A stretch of 64,000 bases of DNA from Paragonimus skrjabini miyazakii (GCA_014338405.1 JTDE01000112.1:256365-320364); one strand, 5' to 3'; shown: positions 52,201-64,000, numbered from the stretch's first letter. Numbers and translations: made by a program. Notes: generated by a model not told the origin, from the sequence alone.

Positions 52201-54470
52201 ACAAAAGATTCACGATAGTTGTCTGTGCACGCTCACCACGCTAGACTTGCATTCACCTGAACGCAGCTAGATCATCTTTCAGTCGATATAGCATGCGCGG
52301 CAGTTTCTTTACCTTGGAAATTGTGTGGTACGCTGCAGGGAATCCGCGACCTGTTACTCAAGTTAATGAGTTTTGAATACCACGAAGATACCTTACAAAA
52401 ATCTACGAAGGGATTACCACATGAATGCTGTGGTAAAACACAAACCTTTTGTCGAGTGTTAGTGGTAGATACAATATGAATACGCGCATTTAATCTGCTA
52501 TCCAAATTTTGTGCAAGCAAAATCCTATTGAGTGGGTACTTCACTAGAACAAAGGTGACTCCTCATTTCCGCGGTTTACTCGTGCGTATGCAACTAAGCA
52601 TTTTCCGGTAGGATTACCTGCTTATTCCAGTCATCTGTTTCACAGTCGTGTCCATATGGTGAACGATAAAACAGATCATTAGGTTTTGTTTCCGGTTAAC
52701 AAATAACTTGATGACTGACCCAAAACAACTTGTTTCGCATGCAATGTTAATTATCTGTTTAAGTATTCACCATACTGCTTTGTTTGCTGTTGTGTTAGGG
52801 TATATGAATGAGATTAGCCTATATCGGTACGGTTGTCAACATTTCGTTAGTATAACGTACACGAAAAATTGCACACCTTTGCGCAATTTTTGTGAATATG
52901 CTCAGAAAAATATGATACAGCTTGTAAACAATTAAATAACATATTTAAACTTTATTTCAAACTATAATACAAATGGTATACATGATACACAACAATATAG
53001 ATTTGCCTTATATTGATGCAACTTTTAGTTATTTGTTACAACATTTCATAAACTACTTCTGTTTTCCTGCAAAGATTGTGTATCACGTCTCTTGCCTTGT
53101 CTTTTTTTGTTGTTTGAATATTTGGTATAATTTTATATGACCACAGCCGACAAGTCTTAAGCTAGTGCATTCAAAGGTTATGCGCCTCAGTTAGTTAAAA
53201 GAACCCTTATTATTTCAACAGATAATTGGTATTCCCCGTTTTTCTTGTGTGCGATAGCCCTTAATGTAAACTGGTAATATTGTGCTGGTGATTGTTGTAA
53301 TCAGTGTTAGAGCTGCGCAGTAATTTAGTCGTTAACATTAGAGTCTAAGCGAGTAAAGAGAGATAAAGAACTGGAAAATGGAATATTTGTTTCCCACAGC
53401 TTCAGAGTATTTCGTTCAATAGAAAAGCGACCGTTGAACTAATTTGATTAAACTGTTTTAAAAAGAAGAGAATGACTCAGTTAAACAATTTGGAATGCAT
53501 CCACAGATAAAGTTTAACGAAGAGTTATTTGCAAGCATGAAAGAAGAAAAGAAAAAACTGTTTATAAACGTTCTGTGTTTATGAAAATCACGTCTTACTA
53601 TTACCAGTGATCACGTGAAACGCTTAAATATTCAGTAGTCTAAGGTATTTCAAGAGATAAAAACGCAAATGTTTGTTCATTGGATGCCTGGAAGCAAAAA
53701 CATCATGGACATTTTTTAACCGCCGTACTAGACAAAAACTTATGCCTGATTGTAATGGTTACCATGTATATCAACAGATAATTACCGATGAATGTGAACC
53801 ATCATCTGATAAAGAGTCAGGGATTAACACAATTCGGATCTTTATGGAAACAGACGCAATTTGCAATGCCCAATGGTGTCACAGTACAATACAAACGCTC
53901 CATCATGGACGAATAACAAACGACTATTTGTTATGTTGATGTTGCTGTAAATGCAGTATGATCACTGGTTTTTCGCCGTGTTGTGGATTACAAGCGCACA
54001 AGTTCAAACGGTGTGTATAAAATAACTGAGTAAATGCACCAAGACTTACGCAAATATGCACTATGTGATAACAGTTGTTACAAGCCCTTCTTAAACTTTC
54101 TGCGAAACGTCACAGCATATGAGGTTTGGTGGTGAGTTTGTCCCTAATCAGTTTTTGGGTATCCCTTTGAGAAAGTGACCTTCAGAAAATCTCAAGTTTG
54201 CAAGAGACCCAAATACAAAAATATTGGCTTTGATAAACACTGAATCATTGACAGAAATAGAATGTTAAAACGAAGCGAGAGCTTTAACAACTGTGCTAAG
54301 AAGCCATGCCAGATGCGCAGTAGTAGTGCTGAAATTAAGATGTTTACCACTGACGCCGGCGAACTACGTCGTACACTGTTTGTGAGTCACTGTATTGGCA
54401 GGATTCAGTATAACAAAAGTGTTGGGTATGTAACTGAGTCTGACTGTTACAGTTCTGAGGGGTAAACGTG
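49220..54470. other. No supported gene; one long unrecognised frame
   Basis: A plus-strand frame at 49390-49863 (157 codons, no ATG at its start) has a composition that could be coding in its second half (ITQQEPTLALHGTTEQDM, then a Lys/Arg-rich part), but it matches no family I know. A triple near-repeat of GCGGTATTTT occurs at about 51079-51111. The rest is anonymous AT-rich DNA. Confidence 0.4.
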
Positions 54471-54484
54471 GATTCATAGCCATG

Positions 54485-54565
54485 TTGGTGTAGTGCGTGC
54501 CGAGTCTGAGCATATTATATATGTGGCTGGTTCGAATCCAGCCGAACTTCAGACTTTGCCACTTG
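54485..54565 (+). mobile_element. tRNA-derived SINE-like relic, copy 3
   Basis: GGCTGGTTCGAATCCAGCC, including a perfect B box at 54529-54539, is shared with the copies at 44741-45316, as is the following CAGACTT tail block. An A-box-like TGGTGTAGTGCG lies at 54485-54496. The body is otherwise diverged. Confidence 0.6.
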
Positions 54566-54579
54566 GTTTTTGTAAGTTA

Positions 54580-57500
54580 CCAAAGCTGTCACATTGTTTA
54601 TGGATACTTTTTACACTACTTTGAATTGACTATCCGACAGAATGTGACATTTATACTCGTTTCATTTTGCGTCATACGAATTATGACAATGACTTTTGTC
54701 CTGGTTATCACATTAATTTCGTGGTAAGCAATTTGAACGTCAATTCCGCTCATTTACTTAGAAAATAAATTAACCTTCGGGCACATTGCTTAGACAGGGG
54801 AAAATGATCTTCTTGAAACATTACTCTTTTGACATTCGTCTACTTAGAAAACGTATGTATTCGAAATGAATTATCTTCAGTATCTGATTTTAGGAATTCG
54901 ATGACAAAATACTGTCTAACATCAAATTGCTTCACATGAAATATTCCCTATTTAGTTGATCACTTTCTGCCGTACGTGGCACTAAACTATCCTGTGAACA
55001 AACCTTTACACGGATTTTGTGTAAAGTTTTTGAATGGACAGTGCAAATCTGGAAATGATAAATTACACAATGATTGACCACAGTTTTCAGTTGATCCAAT
55101 TGATGGCTAGAAATGGCAAACAATTGAAGTTTAAATTTTGGGACGGTGAAATGTTACGAAAACCATGTCTCTTGCCGCTGAAAACGTATTTGCTCACCTG
55201 CCTTTTTTAGTATTGTGTCACACCAAGACAGAAAAGAACAGACCATATAAGAACAACTAACACAAACTCTATTCCACTTGAACAAAGGGAAAAAATGTTT
55301 GAATCCATCTGTACGGTGCTCAGGAATTTTGCATCATTGTATTAAGCTGCTGTGTTTCTAAATACAAGAAGTATACAAAATGTGGCTCGGAATAGTTTTA
55401 TAAACAAATAATCTCACAATAATGGCGGTGAAAATAGTAGAAGACTTTGCTAATCACGGTAAACACAAGTCTGTCACAAACTCGTTCTGAGCCCACTGTG
55501 ATTGATTTGTTTCTAGCGCGGCAAAAAACAGTACGTTTTGGAGTTGCCTACACGCACTAAACACACCCAAAATGTATGCTTAATATTAGACATAGACTTC
55601 GTGGTCAAAATGCGACGGTAGGGTCACAAATGTACAGTAATCATTTCGACCATGGTCTGTTTGCTCTAACTGATGGGCATTTCCCATTTGAGTCCGTTTG
55701 TGCTGCTCCGTCGATACATTACGGAACACATATGTTCTATACAGGAGGTTCAAAAATCAGTCCACTCGAACCTACAGAGATCGCCGTTACAGCAGGTTAG
55801 ACGACCGCAATAACAATACCCAGTCGGTTTACCGTTCGTGATTTCGCCCCAGATACGATGCTTGGAGGGACAGGGTTTAATGCAGTCAAAAGGTTTCCGG
55901 ATTGATTTTCGGTAAAACCCGTATCAAGGGACGTCCTTGTAGGTCTTATAAAACTCGATCCTTTCTGGCAAAACTGGCGTAAATTGTCCAGTCCTCTTCA
56001 AAAACCGTGAACAAAGGAAATATCTTATTGCTATCCCTCACACTGCGATCACCAAGAGGAAAATCAACTCTCTATAAAAATCTAAATTGAACTTCTCATA
56101 TCGTTTGGAAGCACATCAACATCGTATTCATTTGGACAAATGTAGTCATCGGTATGACGTGAGGTACGTTGATGAACGGTGAGAAGGCATCACACAAAAC
56201 ACTGTGTATGTCGCAAACCCGAATGATACCATGGTCGATATCGTGCAGATACAAACGGCTTGATAAAGTAAACTGTTTAGCTTGCATATCTCTAGTGTTG
56301 AAAATATCTATATTTATGTAGTCGTTCTTCTTTTCAGTAGAAAAAACTATTATCAACAAGTTGTGCGAATTTGTGAAGTTTAGCTATCTCAACTGGCAAC
56401 CTTGATGAACAACATAATGGAACCCTTTAGTTTATCACTGTCAGTGACTCAGTCACGCAAAGGAATATGTTCACACACGGAAGATCAATAAATAGCGATA
56501 GTTAAGTGTGCTAAATGAAGTAAGAGAAGTCATTTGCAATACTACTCTTGGCTTAAGTCAGTTTAATCAAGCTCTTGCTGGCTAATGTGACAGATCGCGG
56601 TGGTTCGGTTCAGTGTGTATGTGTTTTCAACGCAATAGTTAACAAATGCTGCGAACTGAAACATCCAAGTGTAAAAAATCAGTTGCCAATCTGTCGGCAG
56701 TTTTTATGCTAGAATAGTGTCGGCCCGTGTGTTTAGATTGGTTTCAGGTAGTAGAAGACGTTATACAGTAGACGGATATGATAAGTGCAGAATTGAACCT
56801 GCTGACTACCTTAAGCATCTGGATGTGAAGTGCGTGGGTTAAATTCAGACTGCACTATTCACAAGACTGTAACCTAACGGCTCAGACATTATACACCCAT
56901 AAAAACAGATTATGCTAGTGTAGTCAACCCACGCTAGTAACAAAGATGAAGCAAAGGGTTTCCGTCTATCAAATGGAAACAGAAAATGGTTTATTTAGTT
57001 TTCCCTTTAGCTACTGCACTTCCTTTCGCTCTCAAGCTGAAATCAAACAGCCACTCTGTGGCTGGTTTGCGAACTAGTTAGCATGAACAACGGCTTCAGG
57101 AGGCGTTGAGAAGGAGTATTTACAAAAATTTCATCCCAATGATGGACAGCTATTTTGACCCAGTTGATTCTGATCAGCACTATGCGTGCTGGAGAATCGA
57201 GACCGTGACCCGTAAGTACGCGGCAGATTGTAGTCCAAACATTGATCCAGCAGTACTCATCCACTAGTCTAATTGTCGTGTGCCGGGATGTATACTAGTT
57301 TACTATCTGGACCAAGGCGATAAGAACAAAAATACTTTCAAGGATTCCAGTGAACACCAATAACAAATACTGATCTACAGTGCGCAGCAATTTACTGATC
57401 GACAGACCGTATAACGCAATAGTTTTATTAATCTTTTTACAGGATAGATCGCCATTTGAATCAAGAAATAACCACACTCGGTTGTAGTATAATGCAACGT

Positions 57501-58090
57501 ACACTGACCTGACAGCACGAAACAACGCTGTGGTCAAATTTTACTGCGTGAACTGTTAGCACAGTCAAAATCCCTGTATCCGAACAGGCTCACAGATTAC
57601 GTGTACCTCCATTTATATGACACCAACGGGTTCTCACTTCACACTGCGTCTAACAATTTGTACGTAAGTGTAAGGAAACTGCCCGGCAGAATTGTGAGAC
57701 GTTTATTTCCAGAGTGAACGAGCAGTTGCCTGAATTGGCACAGACGTTTGTGTTATCGGATAATGGCGTCGAAACGTGCAAGGAGGTAGTGTCCGCAGTC
57801 CCTAAGTAAGTTGTGAACGCTGGTCAGCATATCGACTCTAACTGTGCGTTCGGAGTTTGACTTAGTCTTTCCAATCCAATATCTATGCAGTTAGTTGATG
57901 TGGTCACAATCAGTGATTTGTACAACACCTTGTGTGTACAGTAAAAACTGCTTGCAAATTTAATTCTCAACAGAGAAGTCAGAAACAATTTGTGTACAGT
58001 GTATCTCTTCAGCACATTTCGATGCACCACATCAGGTACATACCGCAATCTGTGGGTTTATATAACGAAGATCAATGAAAAGTTTGAACT
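54580..58090. other. No supported gene
   Basis: Unrecognised frames include 55576-55800 and one running from about 57497 to 57715 (LTDYVYLHLYDTNGFSLHTA). None shows a known motif set or a reliable exon boundary. Confidence 0.4.
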
Positions 58091-58094
58091 GTTC

Positions 58095-58440
58095 AAATAT
58101 ACCCGGAGGTTTCATCAAAAGTCAAAACGTGGCGAACAAGTTCGTTTTCGGTGTATCATGTTCAGGCCAAATGCAACACAAGAAATATGAAATTAGTTGT
58201 CCAGTCAGGATTTTGTGAAACTTAATACAGTGTGAATCTAATGTCATTCTGGAACACTTGACATGGTATTGTAGTAACCATGCCTGTAGTCTCAAAATGA
58301 TATTAGATTCACACTGTATTGAATTTCACAAAATCTTGAATTGACAACTAATTTCATATTTATTGTGTTGTATTTGGCCTGAAGATGACACAACACAAAC
58401 GAGCTTTTTCAACACGTTTTGACTTCGATGAAAATTTTGA
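58095..58440. repeat. Long imperfect palindrome (inverted duplication)
   Basis: Two arms of roughly 150-160 bp (about 58100-58252 and 58280-58440) are inverted copies around a spacer of under 30 bp. Matching blocks from outside in include AAAACGTG with its complement, TTCAGGCCAAATGCAACACA, GAAATTAGTTGTC and ACAGTGTGAATCTAATG with their complements. Single-base differences are scattered along the arms. It encodes nothing obvious and could be a foldback transposon or a local inverted duplication. Confidence 0.85.
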
Positions 58441-58789
58441 AGTTAAAACAGCAAAATCACCAACCGTACACGCACACAAACGCACCCATGCACATCAGCT
58501 GTCGAGGCAATCTGGTGCTGATAAACAAGTCTTTCTGTAGGCAGATGGGTGGCTTCCGTTCGTTAATTGCTACCGTCTCCGCGAACCGCAGAAGTCCTCA
58601 ATTTCTTGTCGCGTAGCACGTTCGAAAATTTCAAATTGAACATCACACACAATTGATCGCAGCTGTCACATTCACACAGACTTTCGAGTTAATAGACAGT
58701 AACTGTGTCTCCTATCGAGACGATTGAGAACCTGATAATTAATCACAAGCGAAAGTGGTTGTGTTCACATATGATAATTCGGTCGTGTC

Positions 58790-58876
58790 TAATGTGAGGT
58801 CAGTGGCTCAGCGGTCAACAGGGTTGCATCAACAACATCGTATCCGGAATTATAGTCCCGGGAGTGGCAAGGATAT
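58790..58876 (+). promoter_or_regulatory. tRNA-like pol III promoter segment upstream of the hammerhead
   Basis: TGGCTCAGCGG at 58804-58814 is a good A-box match. The B-box position (GGAATTATAGTCC, about 58846-58858) is degenerate and two bases longer than GGTTCGANTCC. An arrangement of pol III promoter followed by hammerhead is known from the Sm-alpha SINE-like repeats of schistosomes, which this resembles in layout. Relationship to that family is inferred from layout only. Confidence 0.45.
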
Positions 58877-58921
58877 GCACTACTGACGAGCTCTAATGAG
58901 AGCGAAACTTGAGTCTAGTGC
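58877..58921 (+). ncRNA. Hammerhead ribozyme, type I, complete minimal fold
   Basis: All parts are present in order. Stem I 5' strand GCACTA (58877-58882); core CTGACGA (58883-58889); stem II GCTCT-AATG-AGAGC (58890-58903), five perfect pairs with a tetraloop; GAAA (58904-58907); stem III ACT-TG-AGT (58907-58914), three pairs closed by two bases; C17 at 58915; then stem I 3' strand TAGTGC (58916-58921), which pairs perfectly with GCACTA. Cleavage is expected after 58915. The very short stem III is the form found in animal SINE-like and PLE hammerheads. Such ribozymes trim the repeat RNA into unit lengths. No core base is lost, so this copy may still cut itself. Confidence 0.85.
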
Positions 58922-59039
58922 TTGTTTTTGAAAGGTGCTGATTGGAAAGTCTATGAGAATGTGACGGCTGCGATCAATTGTGGGTGATGTTCAACCTGAT
59001 ATTAACCACATCTCCGACTACTCATCGGACATCTGAAAA

Positions 59040-60790
59040 TGCTTCTGCAGGTTCTATTAGGGTCAGGATGTCATCAGGTTTCGTGCGATCAATGACGTTG
59101 GTTCCTTGTGACTTGTCACATTCCGACTTGTAGTATCCATGACCGTCTTGCGAACACAAACAGGAATGCGTTCGTTGAACCATTTATGTCACTGGCGCTC
59201 CATTCTGCTTGTGTAATTGGCCCGGCACTCACAGTAGAATTTATAGATGATGTAAAATTTGGCGTTAAGTGGTAGCGGTGTTTTCAGAGGTGGTGTTGAG
59301 ATTCGGAGAGTGGTGAACAGTATGACTATTTAGACTACGTGGAACGTGCGCTCCATAGCCGCCGTGAAACGGGTTTTCAACAAGCTGGCAACGCCGTCAC
59401 TCTATTATGGCAAACGAAGGTAGCTTTATAATTTGGGGGCTGTTGAACACATCGTGGCAGCCGGCCTTTGTTTGCTGACTTTCTTCACAAATGCCGATGG
59501 ATAGCCGTTTTCTTTGAGGGTGGTTCTCAATATTGACATCCCTTTGGCCAGTGTTTGTCTCGAATAGATTCTTCTTGCGCGATAAAACAAATTTCTCACC
59601 AGATCCCGCTTGTATTGGATCGGCACAAAGCTGTGAAAATTCATGTACTACCCAGTCCAGGTGTGTTTTTGGTAGATGGACCGCAGTAAGTAGCCGCTGT
59701 TTTGGTGTTTCATGAGAATATCCAAAAACGCCAAGATTTCATGCTTCTCATGTTCAATTGTGAAGATAATTTTGGAATTTAGCTTGTTCACTTAATCCGT
59801 CATACTCGTTGCCATCCCCTTGGTATCAATAGTTATCAATATATTGTCAATATAACGCCGGTAGAAGTGGGCCTGACTGGCAACAGCGTCTGCGTACTGC
59901 TATAATTGTGCACTAAAAATATCGGCTAATAGTGGATCGACTGGACTGCTCATACCAACACCATCGATTTGCATATAACCGGTTCCTTGGAAGTAGAACT
60001 TTACCATAGCTGTCAGTGGTAGCAGAAGGCGTTCTCACTCACACGTAGGCAATCCTATATCAGTTGATGGGAGTTAATATGCATACAAACTATGTCAACC
60101 GCCTGCACCAGGAGAACATTTGTAAACAATGGGGCGATGTCTAAACTGGCCATATGTTTGTTGCTGCACTCCAACCCCCCGAGTAACTCGATTAGTTCAA
60201 AACCACTCCCCCCAGTTTTCCAAAACATTGTTTGCCTTACAGGCTGAAGAAGTAGACCAGTCGCTGTCCCAACTTGTGCTGTGGTCAATTGGACATAGAT
60301 GGTATTGGCGTCAGTGGTACACCAGCCTTTTGGAATTTGGGTAAGCAGTACAGTTGATCAATGAAGTGTTTTTCGAGTAGTGCTCATATATCCTTGTTAT
60401 TGCGCCATTCAACTTCAGCGACAGTGTCTGGTGAGATATTCTGACAGAATGTGTTTGGATAACTTAATAGTAGCTGCTTCCGTGATATAGTCAGTTTTAC
60501 CCACGACCACAACGCCGGAGCCTTTGTCTGGTTATGGGATTAGCAGGCTTTCATTGATTCCTAGCTCAGAAAGGAATCAATATGTTTTGGAGTCAGAAGT
60601 GTGCTTTGTTTGGAGGACGTTAATCTGTAGTGATGCTCGAGATTGATTGGTGTAGCTTCAAATTACCTACGAGCGTCTTGTGGTACTGGACGGAGTTGTA
60701 AGAGTTGGTCAGACGGAAGCTGAGACTAGGCATGTGAATCGATTCCAATGAATTAAGCCTGCCATGGACTCAGTATCCTTTCCAAACCCA
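59040..60790 (-). mobile_element. Penelope-like retroelement, copy 3 (decayed)
   Basis: A minus-strand PLE. PDKGSGVVVVGKTDYITEA near 60530-60475 is the pre-RT block. The frame at 60288-60055 holds the RT palm with SFELIELLGG (partly FELIELLGG) and motif A ASLDIAPLFTNVL. Motif C near 59865-59840 reads RRYIDNILI, where the usual form is YxDD. The thumb is in 59644-59426 (VPIQYKRDLVRNLFYRARRI, NGYPSAFV). The GIY-YIG remnant at about 59260-59190 reads FYIIYKFYCECRANYTSRME, with YIG changed to YTS. Stops and shifts throughout make it a relic. Its sequence differs from copies 1 and 2, so the three represent separate PLE lineages. Confidence 0.88.
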
Positions 60791-60799
60791 CAGGGCAAA

Positions 60800-63510
60800 T
60801 ATCCATCCCATTTTCTAAATAACCCGAATAAAGACTGGTTAATGTTATGTTAAATTCATTACTGATGAATCGAAACGAAATGTTTTCATGCAACATTCTG
60901 CATACAAATAGTTTCCAATTTTCCTTGGAGAACCAACATCTTATAATCAGAGGTTGATGATTTGCATATGTTTACGCGACATTTCTGTTAGCTGTGACTA
61001 TTCTACTGTCTGCCATTTTTGTTACCAATGAACTGACAATTTCTGTAACATGTAACAGCAAACTTAGACAAATTGTGCGTCTACTTCCGACTGAAAATTT
61101 ACAAAACGTTTGGCAAAAGCTTTCACACGTTCAGATTAACATCACACTGAATTTGAAGGTTCCTGACTTTAGCGGTCGCCCGAGATATTCAGCCAAAATA
61201 CTCTTATGTTAAAGATGATTATTCGCTCGTCCTTCGGTCTGTCTCTGTACGAGTGCAGACGGTTTATTGATTATACTTTGTAGAAAATAATGGTAGGCAA
61301 AACAGGATTATTGCAATAGTTCATTTCGGTGTGTAATCCATACGATGAAATAAAAAGGTAACATCCCAAATTGTACGTTTATCTGCTGCATTGACATGGT
61401 AAAGTGATCACACCCAGCATTTCAATTATATTGAGATGTTTTGTTAAAATGATTGTTCAGTAAAACTGAGCCATTTGTTGTTTGATTCAACTGAAATAAA
61501 ATCTTCTTTACTCGTTTATTCTGTGGTTGTCATTCTGGTCGTGATTCATCAACCAATTCATTTTGACTGATTTTTCATTTTCCCCTCAACATCTTAATTC
61601 TGCTTTAAAAATACGCGAGTCAGTTGAAGCAGCATTGAAACACACTGTCGGGTTAAATTTAAAGACCAATCAATCTTCTTAAAGCGTTCGATTAGTCCAA
61701 CATCGCGCACTTGCTCTGTTTATTCTATTATTAATCAAAATCAATGTGATTGCTATTCCTGGTTATAAACTCATCGAGATTCATCGATTTATCAACTACA
61801 CAGTTACGTTTCCATTGGATTGTTCTATACGACTCATTCCGAATTTTAGGGTATTGGTTGGCTCAAAATCTTGAATTACATTTGCACAGGAACTCGTCTA
61901 ATAATTGCATAAAAAATTAATGACATATAAAACATGGTGATTATTCACTAATCAGCTAATATTTCACGCTTATCTTTATGGTCTAGGATTTTAAAATTAA
62001 AAATCGAACAGAAAAACCTTAAAGCAGTATTTGTATTCAGTAAAAGAATTTAGCATCCACGTACGCAAAGCTATCAGACCATTAATCGTATGCTTCGCAA
62101 CCTGTTTGTAATCCGTTACTGTGCATGGATCGTCCACCTGTGGCCTAGGTCATAGCGGCAAACGATGAATACAGCTCACAATTTTGTTCATAAAGAAAAA
62201 ATGTTTTGTCTGTTTTGGACTCATCCAGTATAATTATTATGCGTGAGGTTTGAACAACGATTTCCTAGGTTTGACGGCCGGACCTCTCATATGCTTGCCA
62301 CAGCTTTATGAGCTTCACAGTTCACATGTTACATGTGTGTGAGAATCACCGATTCACTAGACTTGTTGCTGGTACGTAATGATAAATAGTATGAAATGAG
62401 TTTGATAAAAAATAGGTGTGAGTTACATCTAATAAAAAGTCACAAAGCGCAGGACTCAACTGTCACATCAGCATTAGCCTGATCACTACAGAAAAATGAC
62501 GCAACCTATCTATTAATTGAAATCCATAATCTTGTGATTGGGTGTTTTGATTAAACTAAATCTTAGCACAATATCCCGTGCACTCATAATCGTAGATCGA
62601 TGCAGCCAATATGCTTATATATGAAAAGGCATAGTGTCCACTTGTATTCAAGAAGTATTTATGCTTAAATAGATGTTCATTTCTTTGGAAGCGTTTGCGC
62701 TTAAAGCCAGTAAGATTAACTTTATGAAAGCAGTTTCACTAAATCACTTTCCATTAAATTGTGGACTGCTATACAAGTTAGAATAGTACCTGTGACAGAA
62801 ACAAACTGTTGGCTCACAAGATTGAGTCATTCAAGCTTTGATTACTAATTAGTAACAGCTCTATGTTGCTGCGTAAATGGCGACCATAAAAGTAACTGAA
62901 GGAATTTGAGGCAGATTAAACCACTGCTTACGGTGGTATCTTTGGGCGTTCAAAAACAATGCCCCAGTGTTTAGTTGGTGAACGTGTTCTTAACTCGACT
63001 TTGACGAAAGGTGCTATCCCTATAGTTCTGTTCATTCAGCATTGATTTGCAATCCGTTAGTCCTACCAACAGTCAAATGAGTGGCTGAAAACTGTTTGAA
63101 TATTGCTGCGGCATACAAACAACACTTTATCTGGGCAGTCGGATTAACTGTCAAAACAGTGCTGACAGTACTTACCTGTCAGATCAGGCAGCCTGTCATT
63201 GCGGTTGCTACAGATTGTATGGCATTGAAGTGGCTGTTCGCTATATAACTAAAAATAAATGTCTGATTTCAGGTCGAAAGCTAAGGGCATTTTCAAACTG
63301 AATAAATCATTGTGTCATTTGTTCCGGGTGAAGTAGCTTGTCTGGAGAATTTTACGGGACATGTAAACAAGGTAGTTCTAACCGACAAGTCCATAGATCC
63401 ACGTTTCTGAGCGCCCTGTGATAAGTCTGCCGAAAATGCTTTCAGATCATAATATTCTCCAATTTTGTCAATAGTGTAAACTGTGGGTTGTGAACGGAAT
63501 GAATGCTTTG
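60800..63510. other. No supported gene
   Basis: AT-rich. A frame at about 60961-61212 begins with a hydrophobic stretch but has no in-frame ATG and no clear exon boundaries. Nothing else is recognised. Confidence 0.45.
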
Positions 63511-63515
63511 GGTAA

Positions 63516-64000
63516 CTTCTTCCACCAATAGTGATTACCCAACTGGAGTCCAATAGCGAGGCTTTTCTTCACAGTGATGAGCTACTAGCCATTGCCCGTG
63601 GTCTTCAGGCAGGTATCTTCACAGTGGTACAAGCTAAATCGCTGCTAAACATGCACGCTTCACTAGCCTTTCCATACACCTGGCGTTTTGTCACTCGACG
63701 ACGTGGCCGTGTTTCCGTCGGAACCCACCTGACTACGAAACAGATACGAAAGGCTAACTATGCAGCGATCCAAACGCTGTACCACCAACGTAAGAAAGAC
63801 GCTGCGTCTGCAGTTTTTTCTGGCAACTGGAGAACTGCCTATAAGATGAACCGCGGCCTCCCAGATAATTCCAACGAATACTGGTCCGAGGTACTATCGG
63901 CTCACACTCAGGTTGATGTACGACCATATCGCGCGATTCTGCCTCCGGACTGGTCTCTGGTTGACCCGATTTCGGGAGAAGTGTCACGCACGTTGAAGCA
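63516..64000 (+). mobile_element. R2-like non-LTR retrotransposon, region before reverse transcriptase (open to the window edge)
   Basis: An uninterrupted plus-strand frame of about 161 codons runs off the right edge. RKANYAAIQTLYHQRKKDAA, then FSGNWRTAY, EYWSEVLSA and PPDWSLVDPISGEVSRTLK have the layout of the R2-clade linker: a basic helix with a YxxxQxLY pattern, a Trp-containing YW block, and the W...PIS.E sequence that comes just before RT motif 0. The stretch is GC-richer than its surroundings. The frame is preceded by a stop at 63513, and no N-terminal zinc fingers are seen, so the copy is probably 5' truncated at about 63520-63570. No rDNA flanks it. R2-clade enzymes nick a target with a C-terminal nuclease and reverse-transcribe there; those domains lie outside this window. 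Confidence 0.68.

Larger units (their letters stand above)
58636..58994. mobile_element. Inverted-repeat element enclosing a tRNA-like segment and a hammerhead
   Basis: Arms at 58636-58686 and 58945-58994 are inverted copies (TTGAACATCACACACAATTG and complement) and match the arms of the small element at 40256-40388. The interior of about 258 bp is missing from that small copy. It holds a tRNA-like stretch and, just before the right arm, a hammerhead ribozyme. After the right arm both copies share CCGACTACTCAT. Confidence 0.75.

Noticed and set aside
57497..57820. Frames suggestive of an LTR-retrotransposon integrase (SDNG-like string near 57755)
   Set aside because: Only one short motif, no zinc-binding or other integrase residues around it, and the frame breaks.
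60961..61212. Hydrophobic-start frame resembling a signal peptide
   Set aside because: No in-frame ATG follows the preceding stop; exon boundaries are unclear.

Overview
This window looks like nuclear DNA of a metazoan, most likely a parasitic flatworm (digenean trematode). It is AT-rich and almost free of long reading frames. Its recognisable content is a flatworm-style set of decayed retroelements: RTE-like and CR1-like LINEs, an R2-like LINE, three Penelope-like elements (PLEs) with GIY-YIG endonuclease remains, a tRNA-derived SINE-like repeat, and hammerhead ribozymes. The taxon is inferred from this element mix; no species can be named. No bacterial operon, CRISPR array or rRNA gene is visible.

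Layout. 1-1.7 kb: minus-strand RTE-like LINE cut by the left edge. 4.4-6.8 kb: minus-strand PLE with a hammerhead core behind its 3' end. 13.1 kb: a short exon candidate. 18.1-20.4 kb: decayed plus-strand CR1-like LINE. 26.6-32.7 kb: the one locus that looks like a host gene. It comprises a signal-peptide exon, an immunoglobulin-domain exon and two diverged copies of a transmembrane exon, with compatible phase-1 junctions. 40.3 kb: a small inverted-repeat element. 44.7-45.3 kb: tRNA-derived SINE copies in head-to-tail and inverted arrangement. 45.7-47.8 kb: plus-strand PLE with a 385-codon open frame. 47.9-49.2 kb: second RTE-like copy, facing that PLE. 54.5 kb: a SINE remnant. 58.1-59.0 kb: a long imperfect palindrome, then an inverted-repeat element enclosing a tRNA-like segment and a well-formed hammerhead ribozyme. 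59.0-60.8 kb: third PLE, minus strand. 63.5-64 kb: open frame of an R2-like LINE running off the right edge.

The elements are mobile-element relics, not a cooperating operon. The Ig-like locus probably encodes a small type I membrane protein (secretion signal, one Ig fold, membrane-proximal stretch, one membrane span), but this exon assembly is inference without transcript evidence. The rest, about four fifths of the window, shows no supported gene.
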